Shown here: piece by piece, positions 54,312 to 64,000 of the stretch
Layout of the letters: every line of letters begins with the position of its first letter
How positions within the stretch are numbered: the first letter of the stretch is position 1
Assembly (NCBI GenBank): GCA_032768795.1
Contig: CP136490.1
Coordinates: forward strand, 7,688,001 to 7,752,000
Length of the DNA: 64,000 bases
Origin: Tremella fuciformis
Lineage: Eukaryota; Basidiomycota; Tremellomycetes; Tremellales; Tremellaceae
Reading direction: 5' to 3'
Notes under the pieces: generated by a model
Seen by the model: the letters and a program-made list of their open reading frames with translations, nothing else
Told to the model about the DNA's origin: nothing
The model's database searches: none
Program-made: the position numbers and the translations under genes

Positions 54312-57300
54312 TCACACCCAGTTCTTCATCATCGCGCTGGATAGTCGACCGACTGGCCTCCTCTGCTCGTCGCTTGCCGATGGGGTTGGAGGCAGTGGAC
54401 CACGGGGATGCGGACTGGTCATGGGAGTCTGACCACCGCTCAGAGTGCCGCTTCTCGCGTACCGGGCTGACGGAGCGGGTGGCGGGGGACTTTCTGCCAC
54501 CATCAGCGCCAGGACTTCGAATGCCGCCTCGAGAAGGACTCACGCTGCAGGTCGAACAGGGACTTCATGCGATCGGCAATCAAGGTGCTGCTCCTCGCTC
54601 GGGGCGACGTATGTGAACGGGGTGCCATGGGCCCTTCCTCATGACGTCCGGCCACTCGAGCCGGAGAATCGGATTGCTCCAAAGGTCCTGGAACAGGATA
54701 CGCCGGCGGTACGCGGGCCATATGAGGCAGATGGGCACGCACAGGAGCAGTGCTTGATTTGGACACAGTCGAAGACGTGAAATCCACGAGACCAACACCT
54801 ACACTGGAATCGGGCGACATGGTCCTGGGCGTGGGCAACGCAGAGCCGGGCGTGCGAGATCCGCTTGTGGTCGTTGCATTGGAGACGTCTCGGGTATGGC
54901 CATGACGGAGCGGGCGAGTGGTTGTGGAAGTCTCAATCCGAGCTGGGTCTTCAGCGCCTCCCAAGACCGGCGACTATAATTGCTTACCAAGATTCGCTTT
55001 CAGCGCCGCAAAACTACGTGCGGGGCTGATCATGCCTTCGGACATGGCAGGAGATTTTGGCCCGACGACCGGCGGAGCGATCTCGTCGCCAGGCTCAGCT
55101 CGCTTGAACATCTGCGCAGCTTCCACCTCATTCGCTAGGAACCGAGGATCGCTGCTGTCCTCTCCGGCTGGGGCTACATCGGCTTCCTTCGCAAGTGGCG
55201 TCGCCTTCTCTGCTTGCCATGACGAATTACGATGGGCCGAGGGGTAGAGGACAATGTTCGGGTACTGATAGCCTATCAGCAGGATCGGCACTGTCATGGG
55301 TCGGCCCCGGTAAATCTCGAGTGATGGAAACGAGATCGGTTGGAGCAATACCTGGATGGGTCGAGGTGGAATTGGCGGGTAAAGAAGCACATTCGGATAG
55401 ATGAATGGCGTCAACAGCACTTCGACCGGTGAGGGCTGCACTTTCTGCTCGGAAGTCCTGGGATAGAGAACAATGTTCGGATATTCGGACCTGGTCAAAG
55501 TGACCAAGATCGCAGTGGGCGTGCGGGCGACCGCGCTAATGGCCGGGTAGAGATTGATGTTTGGGTACGAGTATGAAGTGAGCATAACGGGGACAGGTGT
55601 CGGCCTGGGCATAGACGTCACGATACTCTTTGAGGGCGAAGGCGGGTAGAGCAGCAGCTGGGGGTATTTGCTCACGTCCGGCAGGATCTGGATCTCCTCG
55701 GGCCTCACATTGAACGTGGAGACCGTGGGATCGGACAGCTTCGAGGACCCCGCCTTGGCATGGGCTGAGACGCCTGACACAGTCTGAAGCTGCTGCCGCC
55801 TAGCATATATGACGAGGTCCGGGTATAAGAAGCTCGGCGTAGCCCTCGGGGGATCTGCGGGATCAGCATTGATCTACAAGTAGATTGACGTGCTGACAAA
55901 TCACAAGATTCGGGTACGCATTAGCTGACAAACTCAAACTCGTCGAGCTCATCTCTGCGTTTCCTATCACATCAGCTCACATCAGCGACGCCAGAGGTTA
56001 ACGTACGACTTGCGCGTGGACAGTTTAAGGGCGTTTCGGAGCCCACGTCGCCCGCCGAGAAACCCGCCAGTGTCTGACTCAACCGCTTCAGCGGCCTCTT
56101 CGGCGTCCCAGACGACGTCGTGGTGGACGTCACGGACAAGGTACTCTGGCGCTGTGTCTCGGACACCGAGTAGATCCGCATGCTGCTTCCCATGGAGGAC
56201 TCGGTGAAGCTCGATGGAGGTGCTTGATCTGCGCGCATCGGTCGCGATTGCGATTGGGCGCGTCGGACGGGATCGGTGATCGGTGTGGCTGAGTTTTGCG
56301 GAGTGTAGGACGAAGCTGCCCTTGGTCCACTTGGCACACGGGGGGCAGGAGGGGGCGCTGGAGGTGAGACAAGTCTTTCTGAGGCCTCAGAGACGGGGGG
56401 TGGCAAGTAGTTGCTGAACGGAGGAGGGGAGTCGTATGCTCTTGGAGTCTCGCGCACGGGAAAGATAGCCGAAGGACGCGGACGACGATGCGGGGAAACA
56501 ATAGGCTCTCGCTCCTCCGCAAGGCTTTCTGTTGCCGTTTGTGAGATAGGCGAATCTGGACGAGGGGAATCTCGAACTTCTGCCGCTGCTGCTGACACCG
56601 CGTTGTGCTCCGTGAGTGATTCCAAGGGCTCGTTCATCTCCGTTTTGGGTGAAGCAGGGGATGCCAAGTGATGCTCATCGTGGCTAACGGGTCGGGCGCT
56701 TGCGGCGTCTTCGTCGAGCTGTAGGTACGGCCAGTCATTCTCCCATGGGTGAGGATCGAGATTGACAGGCAGACTCAATGCTTCGTGATGGGACAACTCG
56801 TGCGGCTCGACTGGGGCAGGTGCTGGTGTTGGGCTTTCGCTGTGTATGGTGTCGACATGTACAGATCGGTGACTGCTTGAGACTGCAGTACGAGGTGGGG
56901 TCAAAGGTGGAGAAGGGCATTCGTGTCCTTTCCAGGACCACTCCTTGACAGGCGTATCGAGACCATAAGGCCAGTGGCGCAGCGCTTCACCTTCGTCAAC
57001 TTGATCAGGCTGCGATACTCGAACGCTGCGCCACAAACTCGGCAGGATAGTGTCGAGCTCTTGCTCAAATCCTTCCGCGGCTGTCGGCGTCGGAATCCAG
57101 TCAGCAGGACCGAGAGGGTCGTGCGGTATACGACGAACACTCGGTGGTCCGGTGCTCGAGATGATGGAGTACGGGGGCGATACAGGCGGTCGAGGCGCAC
57201 GGGCGAGCGGATAGACGGGCGGTAGGCGGGGGTCGGGAGACAAGCTTGCACCTCCATATGGGTAGTGCTCGTGGATCGACGAGACAATCGAAGAGGGTGA

Positions 57301-58279
57301 CGGGGATGCGAAGCTGAGGGGAATAGAATGGGAGTTCGTGCCTCTGCCGAAAGTCGTACAAGATTCGAGAGGAGATGGCACTGCAGCCCGGACCTGCTCC
57401 TCGTCTGCGCTCTGAGCCTTCTTCCGCTCAGTCTGTTCGGGAGAGCTTCTTATCAAGGCTGACAGGTCGAGTGGAGATGGTCTGGGAGATCGCTTTTTGC
57501 CAAGGGGTATGGTGTAGGACAGAGGCTGCAGCGGTGGAAAGGGCAACGCCTCCCTTGGCTGGCGGGGAGGTGGTCGAGGAGGCGATGCCTGAGCGGTCTT
57601 GGCGGACGTGACATGGCGCTCTTCAGCTATCTCATGCTCTCGATCCACGTTGTGCCCCAGGCTACGCGCCACCTCGCGAACATCTAGCCATTTCGCCACT
57701 GTCCCTTCGGTGGGATCCCGACGCCAAGCCTCGTACCACCTGGCCTGTCTCACGTCGATCTTCAAGACCAGTCGAGCGGCAATTGGCAGACCCCCAAAGT
57801 CTTCTCGAGGAAGTATGTCGGTACCTTGCGCACTGAGGAAGGCGGAGAAGAGCTGGCCCCAGACGGCATCGGTGATTTTGGGTGAATGCCCGGTTGATGA
57901 CGGCAAGCAGAGCTGGAAGTACAGGCCGAGGGGTGTGGGCAGAAGCAGTTGCGGCAGAATATGAATGACTTGTTGATGTGCCTGGAAGTGAGCACGAAGA
58001 CTTCGTGAAGTGGATGGCTGAGCAACGTACTGTAGACTGCAAAGGAGCTAGCAGACTTCCGCCCTCGACACCAGTCGGCGCTTCGTTTGTTGTGGCGACG
58101 AGCTCGGGCCCGTAGTCGATGATGACAAGCCACTTCCTGGCAGTCCTGTCGGGCTGTCGCCACCCTGCCATACCAGTATGAGACGGCAGAGGCGGATGAA
58201 ACCCATCTTGAGTATCGGAGTGGTACGAAAACGAAGACGTCGTCTTGTGCAGGACCGGCCTGCGCAGCGGGGTGTTCAT
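54312..58279 (-). CDS. Large protein with YPN-x-x-LYP tandem repeats, unknown
   Basis: About 1230 residues. The ATG at 58279 (MNTPLRRPVLHKTTSSFSYH) opens exon 1, joined by gtacgt...ttccag to HQQVIHILPQLLLPTPLGLY. A long Pro/Ser-rich region runs to about 56.0 kb. After one or two small exons around 55.87-55.97 (including DELDEFEF and AYPNL) comes a repeat array: FLYPDLVIY, YPQLLLYP, YPNINLYP, YPNIVLYP, YPNVLLYP, FPSLEIY and YPNIVLYP, spaced about 28-36 residues. Two more exons, joined by introns near 54975-54930 and 54500-54545, end in MMKNWV. Hydrophobic-Pro repeats of this kind could form a solenoid or a multivalent ligand strip. No family recognised. The exact splicing at 55.87-55.99 kb is unsettled. 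Confidence 0.72.
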
Positions 58280-58589
58280 CCTAGCCAGACCAGTGAAACG
58301 GGAGGAGAGCTAAGAGGAAGAAGTAGGAGGGCGCGACCCTCAGGCCGATATTCTATATATGTACAGACTACACTGGGCGACGTCACTGAGCTCCTCGTGT
58401 CCTCGATCCAGCTACATCACCGTCACCAGGCGACTCCGTCCGTCCCCCAGATCCCGGGGTAAAGGGACAGCAACACGACGTGCCACACTGCCACACTGCC
58501 ACAACCCCCTTCCCCCTCTCGCTTGACCAAACGCAACGACCACCAAAGCTATTGCACCTTTCTTCTCTGCGCTCAACAGTGCATGGCGG
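58280..58589. other. Divergent promoter region
   Basis: Between the leftward YP-repeat gene and APA2. CATATATAG-like TATA strings near 58352-58358 could serve either gene. Confidence 0.5.
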
Positions 58590-60118
58590 ATGCTAGGAAA
58601 CCCTCGCTTGGCGCGTCTCACAGTCTCGACAGTCACCGCTACCCTCCGAGCACGCGCCATGTCCTCGACCAACGCCGTGGGCCTCGTATACCCCACCACG
58701 ACCACCTCGGCGACCGACCTCCTTACTTCCCTGCCTGCCAAGTTCGAGCAGGCCAAGCAGAGCGGCGAGCTGTATTTCTTTCCTAGCGAGGCCAAGGACG
58801 TCTACTCGGCAGGCAAGAGGGTGAGTAGTCTCCCTTCCTTGCTTCCAGTCTGGGCGCTAGGCTGCTCGAGCGAAGCTGATCTCAGTTCAACCTGCGCTGC
58901 TGCCCCGCCCTCCTTGACAAGCACAGAGCCAAGACAGAAGCTCTGGCCTCGTCGTCGAAGGCGCCCATTGATAGGCGAGCTAGTGTGACCGATGGCTCTG
59001 AGAGCTCGACAGTCGGCGGAGACGGGCCGAATAAGCGACAAAGGCTGGACGTGGTCGATGGTGCGTCAGATGTCGCTCGTGCGGACAGCGGACGGCAGAA
59101 CAAGGAGCCGTTCAAGCCGCCATACGTGCCCGAGCTCTATGTCGGATCGTTGGAAGGCCTCGAGGATGAACCGGGAATGTCTGTCTTGGTCAGTTGGGTC
59201 CCCAACTCTGCGCATGTAGCTGATGATATCAGTTGAACAAAGTGAGACATGATCGCCGCTTGCCCAGAGCATGTGCTGATTCTAGTACGCCGTACTGCCT
59301 GAGCACATACTGCTCTGCCCGACCGAAGACCAGCCCCAGTCCATGCCGCCCACACCGCATCAATTAGCCCTAGCATATACATTACTCCTGGCAGCGGCCC
59401 GACATCCCGTGCGGCCAAGAAAGCTTCTAGCGTTCTACAATGGAGGCGCGGGCGCGGGCGCAAGTCAGACATGGCGGCATCTCCAATTCATCGAGATTCC
59501 CGGCGGGCGTGCGCCCATAGAAGAATGGGCAGCGGGCATGAACATAGAACGTAAAGGTGAGTTTCCCTCGGCACCGCAACAAGTTCGCTTCGCCTGACAA
59601 GGTAGACGAACCGACTATCCACCCTACCCTTCCTTATCTCCACATCATCCATCCCCTGTTGGACCACTTCGCCATCCCTTTTCCTCTGAGCAAGGACCAG
59701 GAATCCTACCTCGTCGACGAGCTGGCACCGCCCTTGATGAAGTCCTTCGATATGCTCTTCGAAGCTGTCCGGCGTGGAGACGGGAACAAAGACGGCGGAT
59801 GGAATTTGCTCCTTACCTTGTAGGCCGAGCTACTTGCATATCGGGAGAAAGCTGATCGACAGGGAGCATCTGCACCTCATCCCCCGCTCGGCCCCAAACT
59901 TCCCCTTGCCCGGCGGACACGAACCACTCGAGCTCAACTCGCTCGGCTATGCCGGTATGATGCTCACTCGTTCGCAAGAGGAAGAGCAGGTCCTTCTGAG
60001 CACAGTCGAACCGCAAGGGGGATTGATGAAGGTGTTGGAACATGCCGGAGTGCCCAGACAGTGGGGAGAGTTGGCGCTGAATGCGCAGGCGGCTCAGCGC
60101 GAGCTCAATGCGCTGTGA
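58590..60118 (+). CDS. APA2: Diadenosine tetraphosphate phosphorylase (ATP adenylyltransferase)
   Basis: Degrades Ap4A with phosphate to ADP and ATP. Six exons: 58590-58820, 58886-59188, 59233-59241, 59286-59556, 59606-59819 and 59863-60118, 427 residues. Exon 3 is only 9 nt and encodes LNK of the conserved LLNKYAVLPEHILL block, so it is real. The substrate-binding core has LLAFYNGGAGAGASQTWRHL followed by QFIEIPGG; the family normally shows His-x-His here, but the first His is Trp. The C-terminal half has LPYLHIIHPLLDHFAIPFPL and LEHLHLIPRSAPNFP. The first ~23 residues (MLGNPRLARLTVSTVTATLR) look like a mitochondrial presequence; the internal ATG at 58659 (MSSTNAVG) would give a cytosolic form. 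Introns are 43-65 nt. Confidence 0.93.
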
Positions 60119-60201
60119 TGCAGCCTTTGCAGATGCATGGCGTTTGCATACGGGTATCGATGTGCAGGGTATCAAACTGAGAGCTACATCGATGAGCCGA
60201 T

Positions 60202-61857
60202 TCAGACCTCGCCTCCAACCCAGGCCCATACGAGAAAGCCAAAGCCCCACGGGCCCACGGCTGCCAGTCTCCAACCGACTCTCTTGATCGCTCGGCGAAG
60301 TCTTGGTTCAGTCAGCAGTTGCCTCTCCACTGGCTTGGTTGAGCTGGGAGGCGGGTCATCGGGATGCAGAAAAGCACGCATGCCCCGAGTCCGGTACGTG
60401 TACATCAAAGGACGTTGTTTGAATTGAGCGAGCGAACTCTTCAGTGCTGCTTGTTCCGGTGTGATCTCGTGCGCGTTGTGCATGATCTTCTGGCACGCGC
60501 GGAATGGGCGGCCGATGTATTCGGCCAAGAGCGATGCGGCTACTCCGCCAGAGACGATGGTCGTAGCTTGAGCTACTCGAGCGATGGTGGGCGCGGGAGC
60601 CTTCTTGGGCTTGTCGCTGCCGTTCGCTGTGGAGAGCGAGAAATCAGACTCGAGCTTCGGGGTGGCATTTTCGGAGTCAGGCGAGTAGATGATGAAGTTG
60701 TCCCAATCCCGTTCAACAGAGCCACCGAAGAAACCTTTTACGCGCAGACCGACCCGTCGTGTCACGTCGAAGGCGGCAAAGAAGCAGCCGTAGCTGAGGC
60801 TGCAGAATGAGCTACATCGACAGAGTGGATGGAACTCACGCGTCCCGGGCGACTGCCCACCGCCAACCTGTCCACCACGACGGACTTTTATGCCAAGTAT
60901 CGCTTGACAAAAACGTTCGCAGGGCTTGCATGGGAGACGTCACTTCGGTAGCCGGCAGACCCTTCAACATTGGCAAGTGCAGAAAGCGGGCGGTAAATGT
61001 TGTGATGGACTGTGCCGAGTCCTTCAGCAGTCTAATCGGATCAGCTACAACTTGTCTTTTGCAAGGTGGGCAGCTGACCGGACAACATTCTCGACTGGAG
61101 TGAATGCGAGGCCCTGCACTATGCCAGCGCCAGCTCCTGCTATTCCCGACAAGAGTGTTGCATGATTCGGGATGACGGTGGGTCCGGTAAGCAAAGTATG
61201 GAAATTGATAGGCTCCTCTTCTTCTTGACCCTCGTCCGCGTTGGCGCTTGGTGGAACACCGTCGAGTGTCCGTCTGAGGCTCTCGGGCAGGGGAGCCTGC
61301 ATGTGATGCGAGCGCTGGAAGAACGGGAGTCTGGCCAGAGACAGCGAGAAGAACGAATGGCTTGTGAAGAGCAGAAAGCCCAAAGTCGTGTTGATGACCA
61401 GAGGCGGCAGCAGAGTGATTGTGAGGGCTATGACCTGTTTTTGTGAGCTCACACAAGTCTCAGATCGTAGCTCACCCCTGTCCGACGTCTCACCAGATCT
61501 CGCAGAAACGAGGGCGACAAGTTCTGGTCAGCCGAGATGGCTAGCTGGCGCAAAGCACCCCAGGTATCGACTGCCACTTAATTTGAGCCTCGGCAAAAAC
61601 GGGGGCCAGTCACCTCTGTTTGGCCTGAAGAGCTTCGAAGGCCGTCGGAACATGAAGCCTGATACGTTTAGCTGGGCTTCCTGGGATATTGTTCTGCACT
61701 GACTCATGAACAGGAAGATTGATCTGGCAAACGCCGCCGACGCGGAAGTCGTAGACGTCGAGGTGGTCAGCGTCTGGCTGGGTCGAAGGCTATCTTTCTG
61801 ATTTTCTCCATCCTTGGCGACATCTTTGCGCTGCATAGGCAGCGCGATCGTTGTCAT
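60202..61857 (-). CDS. Mitochondrial-carrier-like membrane protein
   Basis: Fungal relative of mitochondrial carriers; the transported substrate is unknown. The ATG at 61857 starts MTTIALPMQRKDVAKDGENQ. Conserved segments come from several exons: FFRRPSKLFRPNR-like N-terminal part (61.6 kb), NLSPSFLRDLVRRRTG (61.5 kb), VIALTITLLPPLVINTTLGF (61.4 kb), LLSGIAGAGAGIVQGLAFTP and VENVVR (61.1 kb), then RLLKDSAQSITTFTARFLHL, WWTGWRWAVARDA (60.9 kb) and FFAAFDVTRRVGLRVKGFFG (60.75 kb). PVENV recalls the Px(D/E)xx(K/R) carrier signature. Introns at ~61031-61077 (47 nt) and ~60796-60833 are well formed. The first junction fits only if a 5-nt exon or a frame slip lies near 61.57 kb, so the N-terminal joining is unsure. 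Confidence 0.75.
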
Positions 61858-62298
61858 CTTAGGGGCATGGCGTGGCAGTGAAAGCTAAGAAACGAGGTCT
61901 GCGAGCTTTTAACGAAATCAAGAGCCAGACGCTTGCACCTGTCCTCGGCGCGCTCGGACCGCCTCCACCTGGTTCCCACGTGGATTTGCTTCCGCTCATG
62001 TCCTATAGAATTTAGGTGCTGGTATAAGGATCCCTCGTCTGATTTTGTTCTGAACAACGCTTTCAGAGTGTAGAGGATTGTGAGTGAAAGTCTCCCTGCT
62101 CTCAGCCAGCCAGAACACCCGAAGATGAAACGCACTGGGCACTGAGCCGGCCAAAAGAGCCGAGCTTGATTAGACGCAACATCCTCCTTAGTAGGGAGGA
62201 GCGAGCCTAGAAAACTCGCGACTGAGGGCACACGATCTGTTCGAGAACAAAGCGCGACCGCGGCCGATGAAGCGAGAGCGCTGACGTCTCAGGTCAAT
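61858..62298. other. Divergent promoter region
   Basis: Between the carrier-like gene (-) and the Lcp5/neuroguidin gene (+). No exon or TATA box stands out. Confidence 0.5.
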
Positions 62299-63525
62299 AT
62301 GGACGTGGAGGTGCCAATGGCGCCGGAAGAGATTGCAAATCTGCTAGGCAGCCTGAAAACGTCTGTCGACGCAACTTCTACCTCTCTCGGACCCTTATTG
62401 CAAAAGTACGCAGAGTCTTTGCCGTCCTAGCCAGGGATGCTGATGTGACAGAGCAATCGATCATGACAAGTCGCTTGAGACGGACACTGGACTATCATTG
62501 CTTCTGCTGCGGCCGCATGTCCTGCTCTCTTCTCTCCACCATCTCGTGATCCTCCTCGCCCTTCGTCTGCAGGGTGTGCAAGTCCCAGAAGAGGCGGCAC
62601 GCACATTGACGACTTATGCCAACACGGCACGACCACCTCGCTCCATAGGGAGCGCTGCTGAGGCCATGACTGAGCTTACCGACGAGCTGCGCATCAACCA
62701 GGAGGTCATGGATAAAGTCCGGGGCTTAGAGTCCAAGCTCGAGTACCAGATCAAAAAGCTTTCTGGATTGGCCGATGCTGCAGAAACGCGAGAGAAGGCT
62801 ATGATCGAGGACGCCGAGGAGGGTGCGTCTGCGATTTCGAAGCTTGCATTAAAGCTGACTTGTCAGACCCCTTGTCGTTCAAGCCAAACGCCGCCGCCCT
62901 ACTGGCTGACTCTGGTCCCAGTCGTGCCACTTCGCGCGCCGGGGCAGAGGGAGCGGCTGAGCCGTCCGATGAGATCTACCGGCCTCGGAAGAGCATTGCG
63001 GTTCCGTACAATGAGCCTGGGCCTTCAGGACCCAAACGCAAAGAGCGACGCGCGCCAGCTCTGCTATCCGAGTTTGCCCAGACGATGGACTCGGCACCTC
63101 TTCTCGAATCCACTTCAGGTCTCTCGACACGACCGGTCCAAGCCAACCGGCATACCAACTCGGTGTCTGCCAAGCGTGCAGCTGAATTGGCGAGGATCAA
63201 TGCCTTTGAGGAGGAGAATATGACCCGCTTGGTCACTACGAAACGAGAAGCCAAGCGCAGAAGAGAAGACGAAGAAGCATTGGCACTGGGCTACGGTGTC
63301 GGTGGGCCGGCCAAAGGCAGAGGCAGGAGGCAGAACGGCTTGGAGGCGGAGATGGAGGGTGTGCTGGGTGAGAGAGGATCGAGGGGACTGTGGGAGGGGG
63401 TCAGCAAGGGTATCGGCAAGCGGGAAGGTTTGCTGGAACGGGGCAGAAGTACCGGTGGGGACGCCTTGTCGGGCGGGAAAAAGAAGAAGGCTCGTTTCGC
63501 CAAGGACGTCAAGAAGAGGCGCTAG
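62299..63525 (+). CDS. LCP5: Lcp5/neuroguidin (Sas10/Utp3 family) ribosome-biogenesis protein
   Basis: Nucleolar protein of the SSU processome, needed for 18S rRNA maturation. Three exons: 62299-62405, 62452-62822 and 62867-63525, 378 residues. It starts MDVEVPMAPEEIANLLGSLK. The Sas10/Utp3 N-terminal domain is clear: GPLLQKAIDHDKSLETDTGL, SLLLLRPHVLLSSLHHLVIL and LRINQEVMDKVRGLESKLEY, followed by QIKKLSGLADAAE. A linker with SDEIYRPRKSIAVPY is a family hallmark. The C-terminus is charged and basic (KKKKARFAKDVKKRR), as expected for a nucleolar protein. Introns are 46 and 44 nt. Confidence 0.93.
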
Positions 63526-63709
63526 TCTTCGACTGCCAGCTGTTGTATGCATATACATGATCTCCATGTTGCGAGTAGTGAGCCGTAGTCGCGTAGTAGA
63601 TGCAGTGAAAGCTGTACCGTGCCTGACCTCCACTGAAAAGTTCAAAAGATTGAACGCCGAGATCCATCCTTCGCCAATTGCTTTTATACATGCACGGGGT
63701 CTGAACACG

Positions 63710-64000
63710 ATGCCAGACATCCGGCTGAAGAACCAGGTGCGCCTTCTCCGAGATATCATGTCTTACAACCGCTAAAAGCAGCCCTTCGACCTCGCTTTCC
63801 ACCCCAGCTCGAGCGTCCTCTACACCACCCTCCTCACAGGCGAGGTCAAAGCGTATGGCTACTCTGACGAGACTGGCGAGGCTTCCACATCGGCCACATG
63901 GACAGCAAGGCCCAGCAAGCGCGCTGCGAGATGTATCGCCGTCGAGGATGGCGGTGAGGGGCTATGGGTCGGCGGAAAGAGCGGGTCCCTCTTGTGGGTG
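63710..64000 (+). CDS. JIP5: JIP5/WDR55-like WD-repeat protein, 5' part only
   Basis: Start of a WD40 protein involved in ribosome biogenesis. Exon 1 (63710-63736) encodes MPDIRLKNQ; the 45-nt intron 63737-63781 is followed by PFDLAFHPSSSVLYTTLLTG, EVKAYGYSDET and LWVGGKSGSLLWV, the first WD repeat and its partner strand. The frame is open at the window end. TTTTATACA at ~63682 lies close upstream and may be part of the promoter. Confidence 0.88.

Noticed and set aside
1..64000. tRNA, rRNA or CRISPR features
   Set aside because: No cloverleaf-like B-box/anticodon arrangement, rRNA signature or spaced direct-repeat array was recognised on reading both strands; a covariance-model scan would be needed to exclude tRNAs fully.

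Overview
The window is nuclear DNA of a basidiomycete fungus, most likely a tremellomycetous yeast. The genes are rich in short introns (mostly 40-50 nt, usually gtnngt...ctgac/ctgat...ag), lie close together on both strands, and encode typical fungal proteins: a Crh-type GH16 with a chitin-binding domain, BUD31, a CAT2 carnitine acetyltransferase, an APA2 phosphorylase and an Lcp5/neuroguidin homologue. Exon structures were built by hand. For the main genes the exon lengths sum to whole codons and family motifs run across the junctions.

Left flank (1-9.1 kb): a partial GH16 cell-wall transglycosylase (-), a multi-pass membrane protein of unknown role (+), about 2.4 kb without a confident gene, and a 1325-residue Dbl-family RhoGEF (+).

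Accessory region (9.6-30.5 kb): sparse, with no recognisable housekeeping genes. It holds about nine small, acidic, mostly single-exon genes, all on the + strand and most with a clear TATA box 65-135 bp upstream of the ATG. Several are related. Three carry ubiquitin-interacting-motif (UIM) sequences, and several share a C-terminal module or an HPEV motif. Two others (24 and 28 kb) form a second, weaker paralogous pair. In the middle sits a 7.2-kb Ty3/gypsy chromovirus (14040-21252, sense on the - strand) with identical 313-bp LTRs, a polypurine tract, a probable self-priming site, gag, and a pol broken by one in-frame TGA. Between pol and its 3' LTR, on the opposite strand, lies a spliced gene with a Cys-rich motif and a basic C-terminus. 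A decayed N-terminal fragment of a similar gene follows the other LTR, so this antisense gene looks like a standing component of the element family. The element has inserted into, and truncated, one member of the small-gene family.

Right flank (31-64 kb): dense conserved genes. These are CAT2, a very large CH-kinase-C1 protein (Cdc7/SepH-like), a small secreted protein with a 20-nt exon, a GNAT acetyltransferase, a single-pass membrane protein, a sterol-esterase-like lipase, a long disordered protein, an FAD monooxygenase, BUD31, a protein with YPN-x-x-LYP tandem repeats, APA2 (with a 9-nt exon), a mitochondrial-carrier-like protein, Lcp5/neuroguidin and the start of a JIP5/WDR55 WD-repeat gene.

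I found no tRNA, rRNA or CRISPR features. Functions are read from motifs only. Short-exon junctions and some start codons are marked as uncertain.
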